Below, in pieces: positions 48,262 to 57,891 of a stretch of DNA of 64,000 bases. The stretch lies in contig NZ_JAERRJ010000005.1 in assembly GCF_016741815.1 (NCBI RefSeq), positions 248,001-312,000 of the forward strand. Reading direction: 5' to 3'. Each line of letters begins with the position of its first letter. The first letter of the stretch is position 1. The notes beneath the pieces are model-generated. The model worked only from the letters and a program-made list of their open reading frames with translations. It was not told where the DNA came from and ran no database searches. Both the position numbers and the translations under genes were made by a program. This stretch comes from Nocardia acididurans. Lineage in GTDB: Bacteria; Actinomycetota; Actinomycetes; Mycobacteriales; Mycobacteriaceae.

Positions 48262-49020
48262 CTAGTTGCCGGGCTGCTCGGTGGCCGGTTGGCCGTTCGG
48301 TTGCTGTGGGGCCGTCGAGCTCAGGACGACCGGGTTGGCCACCTGCTGCACCTGATCGGCCTTCCAGACGCCGTCGCTCTTCACCACGTCCACGGCCCAG
48401 GTGTAGCGGAAGTCGGTGGTGCTGGACTTGTCCGGGGCGGATTCGGTCACCTGGAACACGATCAGCGTGGACGCCTGGTCCTTCTCGGAGTTCAGCGTGG
48501 TGAGCGCGCCGCCGATGATCTTCGACGCCACATTCACATTGGCGTCGACGACCTTCTGCTTGAGCTGCGCCTCGTTCTTCGTGGAGGAGTCGAGCAGATC
48601 GCCCGTCATCGACGAGCGGGCCAGCGACAACGAGCCGTCCACATCGCTCAGATTCATCGAGGTGATGTTGATGGCGGCCTGCTGCGCGGCGGCCAGCGCC
48701 TCGTCGCGGGCCTCGGCGCGCGGGCGGTCCTGGAGCAGTCCGCCGACGATCCAGGTGCCGCCGAACCAGGCCGCGGCGACCGCCGCCACGACCAGCAATG
48801 CGATCGAGCCGAGCGTCACCGCCTTCCGCGTGTCCAGGCCGGCGGAACGCTCGGCCGGGCCGGAGTGTTCTTCGGCCGGGTCGGCGGGTTTCACCTCGGA
48901 CGCGGGCTTCGCGGTGGCCTCGCCAGCAGGGGCGCTCGCATCGGTGTGGGTCTCCGGGGTCGGCTCCGCGGCCGGCTTCTCGAGGCCCACCTTCTGTTCG
49001 CTGTCCTTTTGCTGACTCAC
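48262..49020 (-). CDS. Mce-associated membrane protein (first)
   Basis: The 252-residue protein starts MSQQKDSEQKVGLEKPAAEP. A Pro/Ala/Glu-rich cytoplasmic tail of about 65 residues leads to one membrane helix (VTLGSIALLVVAAVAAAWFG). The external domain (ARDEALAAAQQAAINITSMN, then a conserved WKADQVQQV near the end) is of the MAM type. It lies 31 bp downstream of mceF. With its neighbour it forms the usual pair that accompanies mce operons. Confidence 0.84.
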   Translation of the reverse strand: MSQQKDSEQKVGLEKPAAEPTPETHTDASAPAGEATAKPASEVKPADPAEEHSGPAERSAGLDTRKAVTLGSIALLVVAAVAAAWFGGTWIVGGLLQDRPRAEARDEALAAAQQAAINITSMNLSDVDGSLSLARSSMTGDLLDSSTKNEAQLKQKVVDANVNVASKIIGGALTTLNSEKDQASTLIVFQVTESAPDKSSTTDFRYTWAVDVVKSDGVWKADQVQQVANPVVLSSTAPQQPNGQPATEQPGN

Positions 49021-49051
49021 GCGGCCACCATACTTTCCGCTCCTCCCGACC

Positions 49052-50290
49052 TCACTTGACGGTGACGCCCATGAGCGTGGCGAGCTGGGTCGCGACCGGG
49101 TTCAGGTTGAGCTTGTCGGGGTCGTACTTGGGTTTGGAGTCCCACGGCTGCGGGACGGAGGGATCGGCCAGTTCGGCGCGCTCGCCACCGCGGACGGCCG
49201 TCTCGCTGCCTTGCGGCACAAGGCATTTCGCGTTCGTATTGAACGGGAAGTCGTCGCGGCTGTCGTCGAAGTTCGGGTTCTCGCGCTTCATCTGGTCGAT
49301 GATCGCCTGGGTGCCCTCGTAACCGACGGTGCAGGCGGGCGGGTTGTTGGTCTCCAGGACCAGGCCGAAGTGGGTGGTGCCGTCACCGGGAGCGGTCGCG
49401 GACGCGCCGATCGACAGCAGCGGCAGCATCTGCAGCACCGGGCCGAGCGCGTAGAACTTCGGCGAGACGGCCAGCAGCAGCGTGCGCAGGTTGGTCAGCG
49501 TGGAGGTGAGCCCCGGGCCGGCCGTGCGCAGCAGCTGCTGAATCGAGGAGCCCGCGTCGGTGCCGGTGCCGATGAGGCGGCGGATATCCGGATCGTTCGA
49601 CTTCAACTGTGCCGTCAGCTGATCCAGGCCGTCGCTGAACGCCCGGATGGACGAACCCTGCTCGGACTGGGTGGTCAGCACGGTCTGCGCCTGCCGGATG
49701 AGATCCAGGGTCTGCGGCAGGTTCTCGACGCCGGTCTGGGTGAACTTGTTGAGCGAGTCCACCAGCACCTGCAGATCGTCACCCTTGCCGTCGAACGCCT
49801 TGCCGAGCTCGGTGATCGTGGTGCTCAGCGCGGCCAGATCGGTGGTGCTCGCGAAGTGATCGACACTGGACAGCAGGGTCTCCACCGGAATCGGCAGCTG
49901 TGCGCCGACGATGATCGACCCGTCCTTCAGGTACGGCTCACCGGAATTGGTGGGAACCAGGTCCACGTACTGCTCGCCGATGGCGGAACGGTTGGCCACC
50001 ACGGCCTTCGCGCTCGCGGGCACCTTCGGCTTACCGGAATCCATTTCCAGCGTGATGATCACGCCGTCCTGGGTGATGTCGATATCGCCGACCCGGCCCA
50101 CGGGCACACCGCGGTAGGTGACCTCCGCGCCCTTGGACAGGTTGCCCGTGCCCGCGGCCTGGAGTTTCACCTCGTAGAGCCCGAAGCCCAGCATATTGTC
50201 CAGGCGAACGTATTTCGCGCCGACGAACACCACGCCGAGTACGGCGATCAGCGCGAACGCGATCAACTGGTAGCGCACCAAACGTGTCAT
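49052..50290 (-). CDS. mceF: Mce family protein F
   Basis: The 412-residue protein starts MTRLVRYQLIAFALIAVLGV. One N-terminal helix anchors the protein. The MlaD/Mce beta-barrel domain follows (YEVKLQAAGTGNLSKGAEVTYRGVPVG ... EQYVDLVP), then a long alpha-helical region (LLSSVDHFASTTDLAALSTT). In MCE systems six such subunits form the channel that carries lipids from the outer mycomembrane to the YrbE permease. It overlaps mceE by 4 bp. The C-terminal tail contains two cysteines, ACTVGYEG and KCLVPQG. Confidence 0.92.
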   Translation of the reverse strand: MTRLVRYQLIAFALIAVLGVVFVGAKYVRLDNMLGFGLYEVKLQAAGTGNLSKGAEVTYRGVPVGRVGDIDITQDGVIITLEMDSGKPKVPASAKAVVANRSAIGEQYVDLVPTNSGEPYLKDGSIIVGAQLPIPVETLLSSVDHFASTTDLAALSTTITELGKAFDGKGDDLQVLVDSLNKFTQTGVENLPQTLDLIRQAQTVLTTQSEQGSSIRAFSDGLDQLTAQLKSNDPDIRRLIGTGTDAGSSIQQLLRTAGPGLTSTLTNLRTLLLAVSPKFYALGPVLQMLPLLSIGASATAPGDGTTHFGLVLETNNPPACTVGYEGTQAIIDQMKRENPNFDDSRDDFPFNTNAKCLVPQGSETAVRGGERAELADPSVPQPWDSKPKYDPDKLNLNPVATQLATLMGVTVK

Positions 50291-51519
50291 CGCTGACCCA
50301 CTCCCAACTGCTCGAGGAAGGTCCCCAGCGGATTCGCGGGATTCCCGGTGACGGGCGCGAGCACGGAATTCGGCAGCAGCGGCAGCAGTGACACCGTCGG
50401 CCAGCCGCCGCGCGGGCCGTTGCCGTTGTAGTACGGATTCGACGGGTCGACATTGGGCTGCGGCCCGGTCTGCGGCGGGACGTACACCGGATTCTGTTTG
50501 CCCACACCGAGATTCGACAGCAGGGTGCCGATCTGCAGGTCCACCGACAGCCAGGTGTTCACCTGGCCGCCGAACGCCGACTTGATGGCCTCGTCCGGGA
50601 ACGGATACGTGGGCACCAGCGGGAACGCGGTCACCAGATCGTTGGCCGACTTGCCGAGCTCCTGCAGCGTGGGCCGCAGCGAGCTGAGGTCGGTGATCAG
50701 GTTCTCCTTGGAGTTGTCGAGCACGTCCATCCCGGCCTGGCCGAGGCGGTCGAGCTGACCGAGCAGGCCGATCAGCTGCGGGCGCTGCTCCTCCAGGATC
50801 TGGATGCCCTGCGGCAGTTCGTCGAGCACCTTGCCGATCTGCTCGGTCTGGGTGCTGACGCGGCTGCTGAGCCGGTCCAGGCCGTCCAGCGCGCGAGTGA
50901 TGTTGTCCACCTGCTGATTCAGGCCGTCGATGAGGGTGTTGGCCTGCTCCAGCAGGGAGCGCACCTTGCCCTCACGGCCTTCCAGGGCCTTGTTCAGCTC
51001 CACCACGATCGGCTGCAGCTGTGCCACGCCACCGCCGTTGAGCAGCAGCGACAGCGCGCCGAGCACCTGCTCCACCTCGGTGGCGGTGCGGGTGCGCTCG
51101 ACCGGAATCGTGGCGTCGTTCTTCAGCCGCGCCGGATCGGGATCGTTTGCGGGAGCGGACAATTCGATGAACTTCTCACCGAGCAGATTGGACTGCCGCA
51201 CCTCGGCCCGCGCGTTGGCGGGCAGGTTCACATCACCGTTGACGATGGTCTTGACGCTGGCGGTCCAGCCGTCCGGCGCGAGCTCGATCTTGTCGACGCG
51301 GCCGACCGCGACACCGTCGACCTTCACCGCCGACTGCGGCACCAGATCCAGCACATCGGCGAACCGGATGTCGATGTGCAGCGGGTTCTTACCCACATCC
51401 GCGCCGCCGGGCAGCGGAATACTGTCCGCACCGCAGCCCGCGACCAGCAGGGAAACCGTTCCCAGCGCCGCCATGGCGGAGGCGATCCGCTTGGGCGACT
51501 TCGAGATTCGGGCCTTCAT
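50287..51519 (-). CDS. mceE: Mce family lipoprotein E
   Basis: The 410-residue protein starts at ATG 51517-51519 (MKARISKSPKRIASAMAALG). The lipobox LLVAGCG makes it the lipoprotein of the set, as McE subunits are in mycobacteria. The Mce domain has VLDLVPQSAVKVDGVAVGRV and NLLGEKFIELSAP. A long coiled-coil-like region (LLEQANTLIDGLNQQVDNIT) and a Pro/Asn-rich tail follow. It overlaps mceD and mceF by 4 bp each. Confidence 0.92.
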   Translation of the reverse strand: MKARISKSPKRIASAMAALGTVSLLVAGCGADSIPLPGGADVGKNPLHIDIRFADVLDLVPQSAVKVDGVAVGRVDKIELAPDGWTASVKTIVNGDVNLPANARAEVRQSNLLGEKFIELSAPANDPDPARLKNDATIPVERTRTATEVEQVLGALSLLLNGGGVAQLQPIVVELNKALEGREGKVRSLLEQANTLIDGLNQQVDNITRALDGLDRLSSRVSTQTEQIGKVLDELPQGIQILEEQRPQLIGLLGQLDRLGQAGMDVLDNSKENLITDLSSLRPTLQELGKSANDLVTAFPLVPTYPFPDEAIKSAFGGQVNTWLSVDLQIGTLLSNLGVGKQNPVYVPPQTGPQPNVDPSNPYYNGNGPRGGWPTVSLLPLLPNSVLAPVTGNPANPLGTFLEQLGVGQR

Positions 51520-52775
51520 CGCTGACCGCCTTCCGTCTGCGACGGGGGCAGCGCGTCCGACGGGTTGCCCGGGACCGAGCCCGGTACCGCGTTGCGCTGC
51601 TCGTTGTCGCCGCTGAGGATGCCGAACGGCAGGATCAGCGACGGCGTCTTCACGCCCGCGGTGATCTGGTCGGCGATGGCCTCGCAGTGGCTGAGAATGG
51701 GTTGCAGCTGCCGCGAGATGGCGTCGAACTTCTCGTCGCCGGGCCGCAGTTTGCCCAGGTCCAGCATTTTGCACATGACCGCGAAGGGGTCCTGCAGGTC
51801 GGTGAAGTTGGGGCGCATGTCGAGGGTGCCGGTTTCACCGTTGTGCACGTTGATCAGGTTGGACAGCGCGGTCGGGATGAGCGGCAGCGCCTTGGCCAGA
51901 TCGTCGCGCTGATCGGCGAGGGTCTGGGTGAGCGTGGTCAGGGCGTCCGCGTTCTGCTGCACCAGCTGCCTGTTGTCGTCGATGAAGCGGGCGACGTCGC
52001 CGAGCGCCACCGACAGCAGGCTCAGCGCGTCGCCGAGATTCTGCCGCTCCCCCGCCAGGAAGGTCGACAGCGAGGCCAGCTGGGTGTTGAAATCCCGCAC
52101 CTGGGCGTCGTTGTCGGCCAGCGTCTGCACGAAGACCTGCAGGTTCTTGATGGTGTCGAAGATGTCGGTGCGCGAATCCGACAGTGCGGCAGCGGCTTTG
52201 GACAGCTGGGTGAAGCTGTTGTTCAAGGCGTCGCCGTTGCCCGCGAGGTTGTCGGCGGTGGTGCGCACGAGTTCGTTCACCGCACCGTCGCGGTTGGCTC
52301 CGTTGGGGCCCAGCGCATCCGAGAGTTCGGTGATCGACTTGTAGAGCCGGTCCACCTCGACCGGGGTCGCGGTGCGGTCCTTCGGGATGGTGGCTTCGCG
52401 CTCCATCTTCGGCCCGCCCTTGTAGGCGGGGGCCAGCTGGATGTAGCGGTCCGACACCACGGACGGCGTGATCTGTGCGGCCTTGGCGTCGGCGGGGACG
52501 TCGAAGCGCCGGTCGACGCTCATGACGACCTTGACCTGCTCGCCCTCCGGCGTCACCGAATCCACGTGTCCGACAGGCACTCCGAGGATGCGGACGTCCG
52601 AACCCTCGTAGATGCCGACGGACTTGTCGAAGTACGCCGTGATGACGGTGGTGTTGAGTTTGCCCCAGCCCCACCAGGCCGCGCCCGCGAGCAGCACCGC
52701 CGCGGCGGCCACCCCGGCGATGATCTTGCTCTTGGTACTGGACGCCCGCAGAGCGGTCAGCGGATTCGTCGCCAT
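51516..52775 (-). CDS. mceD: Mce family protein D
   Basis: The 419-residue protein starts MATNPLTALRASSTKSKIIA. It has an N-terminal membrane helix (GVAAAAVLLAGAAWWGWG), the Mce core (SVGIYEGSDVRILGVPVGHV ... VSDRYIQLAPAY) and extended helices with heptad-like spacing (FNTQLASLSTFLAGERQNLG). A Pro/Ser/Gln-rich C-terminus ends TEGGQR. As in other Mce sets it should be part of the heterohexameric lipid tunnel. Confidence 0.92.
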   Translation of the reverse strand: MATNPLTALRASSTKSKIIAGVAAAAVLLAGAAWWGWGKLNTTVITAYFDKSVGIYEGSDVRILGVPVGHVDSVTPEGEQVKVVMSVDRRFDVPADAKAAQITPSVVSDRYIQLAPAYKGGPKMEREATIPKDRTATPVEVDRLYKSITELSDALGPNGANRDGAVNELVRTTADNLAGNGDALNNSFTQLSKAAAALSDSRTDIFDTIKNLQVFVQTLADNDAQVRDFNTQLASLSTFLAGERQNLGDALSLLSVALGDVARFIDDNRQLVQQNADALTTLTQTLADQRDDLAKALPLIPTALSNLINVHNGETGTLDMRPNFTDLQDPFAVMCKMLDLGKLRPGDEKFDAISRQLQPILSHCEAIADQITAGVKTPSLILPFGILSGDNEQRNAVPGSVPGNPSDALPPSQTEGGQR

Positions 52776-52777
52776 GG

Positions 52778-53785
52778 CTAGCCTCCCATCTTTCGGATCG
52801 GCGCACGGTCGCCCGGAATCTCGGGCAGGGCAGGCGGAATCAGGTTGGTGATGACGGCGTCGAACCAGCGGCCGGTGCCGAGCACGTTGGAGTACAACCC
52901 GTAGAACGGCGCGGCCAGCTCCAGCGTCTTGGAGATGTTCGCCTGGTTGTCGTTGAGCAGGGTGATGGCGGCCTCGAGGTTGGTCAGCGCGGGGCCGATC
53001 TGCTCCTCGTTCTCCTGCACCAGCGCGGTCAACTCCACCGCGACGGTTTTCGCGCCGGACAGCAGCTGCGCGATGGCGGCCTGCCGAATGTTCAACTCGC
53101 CCAGCAGTTGTCCGCCATTGGCGAGCAGCCGCTCGAATTCGGTGTTGCGGTCGGCCAGCACCTGCGAGGTGGTCTTGGTGGCGGCGAACAGCTTGCGCAG
53201 CTGATCATCGCGCTTGGCCAGCGACTCCGACAGGCGCGAGACGCCGTCGATGGAGCTGCGGATCTCCGGCGCGGTGCCCGAGAAGGCCTCCGACAGCACG
53301 CGCATGCTCTGCGCCAGCTGATCGGTGTTGGTCTGCTCGATATCCTCGGCCGCGTCGCTGAACGCGTCCACCACGTCGTACGGGGAGACGGTGCGCGACA
53401 ACGGAATCGGGTCGCTCGGGTCCGCGGTGCCGGAGCCCTTGGGGTCCAGCGCCAGGTACTTCTGCCCGAGCAGGGTCTTGATCTGGATGGACGCCGTGGT
53501 CTGGTCGCCGATCCAGGCGTCCTGGGTGCGGAAGTCCACCAGCACCTTGTCGCCGTCGAGGCGCACGTCCTGCACGGTGCCGACCTTCACGCCGGCGATG
53601 CGCACCTCGTTGCCCTTCTTCAGGCCCGCGGCCTCGGAGAATTCGGCGGTGTACTTGGTGCCCGCACCGATGATGGGCAGCTTGTCCAGGCTGAACGCGG
53701 AAACGGTCACCAGCAGCACCATGAGCAGGCCGATGCCGCCCATGAACGCCGGACTGCGTTTGCCGAGCACGATCCGATCGTCCAT
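52778..53785 (-). CDS. mceC: Mce family protein C
   Basis: The 335-residue protein starts at ATG 53783-53785 (MDDRIVLGKRSPAFMGGIGL), overlapping the mceB stop by one base. It has a membrane helix (LLMVLLVTVSAF), the Mce domain (FSEAAGLKKGNEVRIAGVKVG ... LLGQKYLALDPKG) and a long helical region. It lacks the extended Pro-rich tail found in many MceC proteins and ends APIRKMGG. Two bases separate it from mceD. Confidence 0.91.
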   Translation of the reverse strand: MDDRIVLGKRSPAFMGGIGLLMVLLVTVSAFSLDKLPIIGAGTKYTAEFSEAAGLKKGNEVRIAGVKVGTVQDVRLDGDKVLVDFRTQDAWIGDQTTASIQIKTLLGQKYLALDPKGSGTADPSDPIPLSRTVSPYDVVDAFSDAAEDIEQTNTDQLAQSMRVLSEAFSGTAPEIRSSIDGVSRLSESLAKRDDQLRKLFAATKTTSQVLADRNTEFERLLANGGQLLGELNIRQAAIAQLLSGAKTVAVELTALVQENEEQIGPALTNLEAAITLLNDNQANISKTLELAAPFYGLYSNVLGTGRWFDAVITNLIPPALPEIPGDRAPIRKMGG

Positions 53786-54870
53786 CAGCGGCCTCCCTTC
53801 CCATGGCAGCGCGGCGCGGGATTGGTGTAGATGGGCTGATTGATGGACGGCATATGTTCGGCCGCACCGAGATTCAGCTGCGGCGCGTCCGCGGTGCCCG
53901 GCCCGGCGACGATGTCGATGCCGCACAGGTAGAACTGGAACCAGGAGCCGTAGGAGGCGGCGCGGCCCAGTTTCTCCATCTTGATGGGCAGGTTGGTCAG
54001 GCCCTCGTTGACCTCGTCCTTGCGCTCGTTGAGCGTGGCGGTCAACTGGTTGAGGCCCGCGATGGCGCCTTGCAGATTCGGCCGCACCGGCACCAGCAGG
54101 TCGGCGGTGGCCTGGGTCAGATTGCTCAGCGAGGTGAGCGCCGAGCCGATCGTGCCGCGTTCGGCGTTCAGCCCGGAGACCAGCGCCTCGGTGTTGACGA
54201 TGAGCTGATCCAGTTGCCCGTCACGGGAGTTCACCGCGTCGAGCACCTTGTTCAGGTTGTCGATGACCGCCCCGATCACCGCGTCCTTGTCGGCGACCTT
54301 GTTGGTCAGCGCCGCGGTATTGGACACCAGATCGCGGATGGTCCCCGATTCACCCTGGAACACCTGGATGATCTCGTAGGACAGCTTGTTCACGTCCTCC
54401 GGCGTCAGCGTCTGGAACAGCGGCCGGAAACCATTGAACAGTTCGGTCAGGTTCAGCGCGGGATGCGTGCGCTCGAGCGGGATGGTGCCGCCCTCGTTGA
54501 GCTTGCGGCCCTGCTGCCCGGTGCCCTGATCGAGCGCGATGTAGCGCTGCCCCACCAGGTTCCGGTACTTGATGGTCGCGATCGTGGAGGCGGGCAGCCA
54601 ATCCCGGTCCGACACTTCGAATTCCACATTGGCCAGGCGCTTGTCGACGATGGCCACCTTGGTCACCTTGCCGACGCGCACACCCGCGATGCGCACCTCG
54701 TCACCCGGGTTCAGCGAGGTGACATCGGTGAACCGGGCGTTGAACTTCGCACCGCCGCCACCGTAGTTGGCGATGGTCAGCGCGAGCACGCTGGTGGCGA
54801 AGACGGTCACCGCGACGAAGGCGATGAGTTTGGTCAGGGTCGGCCCGAGGCCGCGCAGTAGATCCTTCAT
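53785..54870 (-). CDS. mceB: Mce family protein B
   Basis: The 361-residue protein starts MKDLLRGLGPTLTKLIAFVA. It has one membrane helix, the Mce domain (FTDVTSLNPGDEVRIAGVRVG ... NLVGQRYIALDQG), helical repeats and a C-terminal region with two cysteines (FYLCGIDIVAG, APRCHGKGG) likely to form a disulfide. Its start overlaps the mceA stop by 4 bp. Confidence 0.92.
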   Translation of the reverse strand: MKDLLRGLGPTLTKLIAFVAVTVFATSVLALTIANYGGGGAKFNARFTDVTSLNPGDEVRIAGVRVGKVTKVAIVDKRLANVEFEVSDRDWLPASTIATIKYRNLVGQRYIALDQGTGQQGRKLNEGGTIPLERTHPALNLTELFNGFRPLFQTLTPEDVNKLSYEIIQVFQGESGTIRDLVSNTAALTNKVADKDAVIGAVIDNLNKVLDAVNSRDGQLDQLIVNTEALVSGLNAERGTIGSALTSLSNLTQATADLLVPVRPNLQGAIAGLNQLTATLNERKDEVNEGLTNLPIKMEKLGRAASYGSWFQFYLCGIDIVAGPGTADAPQLNLGAAEHMPSINQPIYTNPAPRCHGKGGR

Positions 54871-56222
54871 CGAATGGTCACCTCGCTCCCGCGGAAGGCC
54901 GGGGCCGCGATCTTGGAGACCCAGCCGGGCACCTCTTCGGGCGAGACACCGTGTGCCGCACCGTAGATCGTGCCCAGGGTCCGCTGTTCGGCCGGGGATC
55001 CGGCGGTGGTCGCCGGGTAGGGGCCGTACACCTTGTACTGCGGCGACGGCATCTCACCGATGTGCTGATCGCCGGGGGTGCGGCTGGGCGGCTGGTAGGA
55101 GCCGTCATTGGCCGAACCGTTGGTGTACTGGCCCGGGTCGGTGAACAGCGGGTACTCCGGAATGCACATGGCCCCGCGCTCATCGAACCAGCGCGGCTCG
55201 TCCTGGTTGGGGACGTAGCGGCCGCGCGGGTTCACGATCTCCACGCTCACCCGCGAACCCGGCAGATCGGTGCCCTTACCGAAGATGTCGTCGATGCGCG
55301 GCTTCATGGTCGCGAAGTTCTTCAGCGCGCAGGTGTAGCCGGGCGAGTACCGGGCCAGCGCCTCCAGCGCGGGCCGCGAGTCGGCGGCCACGTCGATGAT
55401 GTTGTCCCGGTTGGTGATCAGGAAATCCGTCAGCTCCGAGGCGCTGGGGGTGAGCACCGAGTACAGGGTGTCGATCTGCGAACGCTTCTGCACGATGGTG
55501 GCATTGGTGGTGCGCAGGTTGTCCAGCGCGTCCACCAGCTGCGGGGCGGCGTCGGCGTAGATGTCGGAGAAGTCGGCGAACAGGCGCAGATCCTCCTGCA
55601 GGGTCGGCATCTCGCCGTTCACCTTGGTGAAGATCTCGTCGAGCCGGTCGATGGTGCGGCCGAGCTCCTCGCCCTTGCCCTGCAGCGCCTGCGAGATCGC
55701 GCCGAGGGTGGAGGCCAGGTACTGCGGCGGGACCGCCTGCAGCAGCGGCAGGATGTCGTCGAGCAGCTTGCTGACCTCGATGGCGTGGCCGGTGGTGTCC
55801 TGCTGCAGGGTCATGCCCTCGGTCAGATGCTGACCGCTCGGATCCTCCGGCCACACCAGATCGACATAGCGTTCGCCGAACAGGGTTTTCGGCAGCAGCC
55901 GCGCCTTCACATTGGCGGGGATCTTGTCGGCCTTGGCCGGGTCGATGGCCAGCGCCAGGGTGACCTTGGTGCCGTCGAAATCGCTGGAGCGCACCTCGCC
56001 GACCGTCACGCCGCGGACCTTCACATCCGCGTTGCGGGTCAAGGCGTTTCCGACCGTGTCGGTGATCAGATCCACGTTGACGGTGTCGACGAACTTCTTG
56101 TTGTAGATGGCCGTCGTGGTCCACAGGAACAGCGCCAGCACCACGAAGAACAGCACGCCGAGGGTCCGGGTGCGCAGCATCTCGGTGGACCGCCAGAACC
56201 GCACGCGATTCGGATTGCTCAT
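54867..56222 (-). CDS. mceA: Mce family protein A
   Basis: The 451-residue protein is taken from ATG 56220-56222 (MSNPNRVRFWRSTEMLRTRT), which overlaps the yrbEB stop by 4 bp. The membrane helix is LGVLFFVVLALFLWTTTAIY. The Mce core contains VGNALTRNADVKVRGVTVGEV and LFGERYVDLVWPED. Long helices and a cysteine-containing C-terminal domain (GYTCALKNF, GAMCIPEYP) follow. It is the first of six Mce genes and typical in length. Confidence 0.92.
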   Translation of the reverse strand: MSNPNRVRFWRSTEMLRTRTLGVLFFVVLALFLWTTTAIYNKKFVDTVNVDLITDTVGNALTRNADVKVRGVTVGEVRSSDFDGTKVTLALAIDPAKADKIPANVKARLLPKTLFGERYVDLVWPEDPSGQHLTEGMTLQQDTTGHAIEVSKLLDDILPLLQAVPPQYLASTLGAISQALQGKGEELGRTIDRLDEIFTKVNGEMPTLQEDLRLFADFSDIYADAAPQLVDALDNLRTTNATIVQKRSQIDTLYSVLTPSASELTDFLITNRDNIIDVAADSRPALEALARYSPGYTCALKNFATMKPRIDDIFGKGTDLPGSRVSVEIVNPRGRYVPNQDEPRWFDERGAMCIPEYPLFTDPGQYTNGSANDGSYQPPSRTPGDQHIGEMPSPQYKVYGPYPATTAGSPAEQRTLGTIYGAAHGVSPEEVPGWVSKIAAPAFRGSEVTIR

Positions 56223-57085
56223 CCGGCCACCCGCACCGTCGTAGTCGTGCCCCAAATGGCAAGGGACAGGAAGAAATCGAGGATGTTGATCAGAACGATC
56301 GCGGCGCGGACCGCGCGGCCCACGGCCACGCCCACACCGGCCGGGCCGCCACTGGCGTTGAAGCCGTAGTAGCAGTGCACCAGGATGATCACGAACGCGA
56401 AGACGAGGACCTTGAGGAAGGAATATATGACGTCTTCGGGTGGCAGGAACAGGCTGAAGTAGTGGTCGTAGGACCCACTGGATTGCCCGTTGAAATAGAT
56501 GCTGATCAGCCGCGACGCGATGTACGTGCCGAGCAGGCCGACGATGTAGAGCGGGATGACCGCCATGAATCCGGCGATCACGCGCGTGGTCACCAGGAAC
56601 GGCACGCCCGGCACCGCCATGACCTCGAGCGCGTCGATCTCCTCGGAGATCCGCATGGCTCCGAGTTGCGCGGTGAAACCACAGCCGACGGTCGCCGAAA
56701 GTGCCAGCGCCGCAACGAGTGGCGCGAGCTCACGGGTGTTGATGTAGCCGGTCAGGAAGCCGGTGAGCACACCGGAACCGAGCGCGTCGAGAGCCTTGAA
56801 GCCCTGCAGGCCCACGACCACACCGACCGACGCGGACATGAACACGATCACGCCGATGGTGCCGCCGATGACCGCCAGCGCACCCGAGCCGAAGGTCACC
56901 TCGGCCAGCAGCCGCATGACCTCCTTGCGGTAGTGCACGGCGGTGCGCGGGATCCACGCGATGGCCCGCGTGTAGAACGACATCTGATCCCCGGCCTTGT
57001 CGACCAGGGTCACGGGGGCCTTGAGCGCACCGGCTACCCGGCGCGCCGACCTCTGAATGGGGTTGGTGCGCTGTGAAACAACCAT
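56219..57085 (-). CDS. yrbEB: MCE system permease YrbEB
   Basis: The 288-residue MlaE-type permease starts MVVSQRTNPIQRSARRVAGA. It has five or six hydrophobic segments. The conserved MlaE motif is GCGFTAQLGAMRISEEIDALEVM, whose Glu-rich loop docks on the ATPase. It pairs with YrbEA to form the membrane part of the Mce lipid importer. Start and stop are almost contiguous with its neighbours: one base from yrbEA, 4-bp overlap with mceA. Confidence 0.94.
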   Translation of the reverse strand: MVVSQRTNPIQRSARRVAGALKAPVTLVDKAGDQMSFYTRAIAWIPRTAVHYRKEVMRLLAEVTFGSGALAVIGGTIGVIVFMSASVGVVVGLQGFKALDALGSGVLTGFLTGYINTRELAPLVAALALSATVGCGFTAQLGAMRISEEIDALEVMAVPGVPFLVTTRVIAGFMAVIPLYIVGLLGTYIASRLISIYFNGQSSGSYDHYFSLFLPPEDVIYSFLKVLVFAFVIILVHCYYGFNASGGPAGVGVAVGRAVRAAIVLINILDFFLSLAIWGTTTTVRVAG

Positions 57086-57086
57086 T

Positions 57087-57881
57087 TCACGCGCCCTTGG
57101 CGGGGACGACCTGAAGATAGATCAGGGTGAGGATCAGGTTCAGGAAGAAGAGCACCAGGAAGGTGATGACCACCGATTGATTCACGGCGTCGCCTACTCC
57201 TTTCGGTCCCCCTTTTGGATGCAGCCCCTTGTAGGAGGCGATGACGCCCGCCACGAGTCCGAAGATCAGAGCCTTGATCTCGCCGATCCAGAGGTCGGGC
57301 AGCTGCGCGAGCGCGGAGAACGAGGCCAGGTAGGCGCCGGGCGTACCGCCCTGCAGGCCCACATTGAAGAAGTACCCGCCGCAGATGCCGACCACGGAGA
57401 CGAGGCCGTTGAGCAGGAGGGCGACCAGCATCATGCCGAGCACGCGCGGAACCACAAGGCGCTGAATGGGATCGATGCCGAGAACCTCCATGGCATCGAT
57501 CTCCTCGCGAATGGTGCGCGAGCCGAGATCGGCGGCGACGGCCGAGCCGGCCGCACCCGCGATGATCAGAGCGGTCACCACGGGTGCGGCTTGCTGGACG
57601 GTTGCGAGAACACTGGTGGCTCCGGTGAACGCCTCTGCGCCCAGCTGCTTGATCAGCGAGCCGGTCTGCAGGGCCACCACAGCGCCGAACGGGATTGCCA
57701 CCAGTGCGGCCGGGAGGATCGAGACACTCGCGATGAACCACGACTGCTCGATGAACTCCCGCCACTGGAAGGGCCGGCGGAACGTCTTACGGACCACATC
57801 CAAGAGGAGTGCGAAGATGTTGCCGACCTGGGCAAGACCCGACTCGACCGGGGTGCGCAGTCGTGTCAGGGGTGGGGTCAC
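57087..57881 (-). CDS. yrbEA: MCE system permease YrbEA
   Basis: The 264-residue MlaE-type permease starts MTPPLTRLRTPVESGLAQVG. The conserved AADLGSRTIREEIDAMEVLG matches the ATPase-docking motif of MlaE. The C-terminal helix (FLVLFFLNLILTLIYLQVV) is typical. It begins 10 bp after the mkl stop, so ATPase and permeases are transcribed together, unlike the separate mceG of M. tuberculosis. Confidence 0.94.
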   Translation of the reverse strand: MTPPLTRLRTPVESGLAQVGNIFALLLDVVRKTFRRPFQWREFIEQSWFIASVSILPAALVAIPFGAVVALQTGSLIKQLGAEAFTGATSVLATVQQAAPVVTALIIAGAAGSAVAADLGSRTIREEIDAMEVLGIDPIQRLVVPRVLGMMLVALLLNGLVSVVGICGGYFFNVGLQGGTPGAYLASFSALAQLPDLWIGEIKALIFGLVAGVIASYKGLHPKGGPKGVGDAVNQSVVITFLVLFFLNLILTLIYLQVVPAKGA

Positions 57882-57891
57882 GCCGCGTATG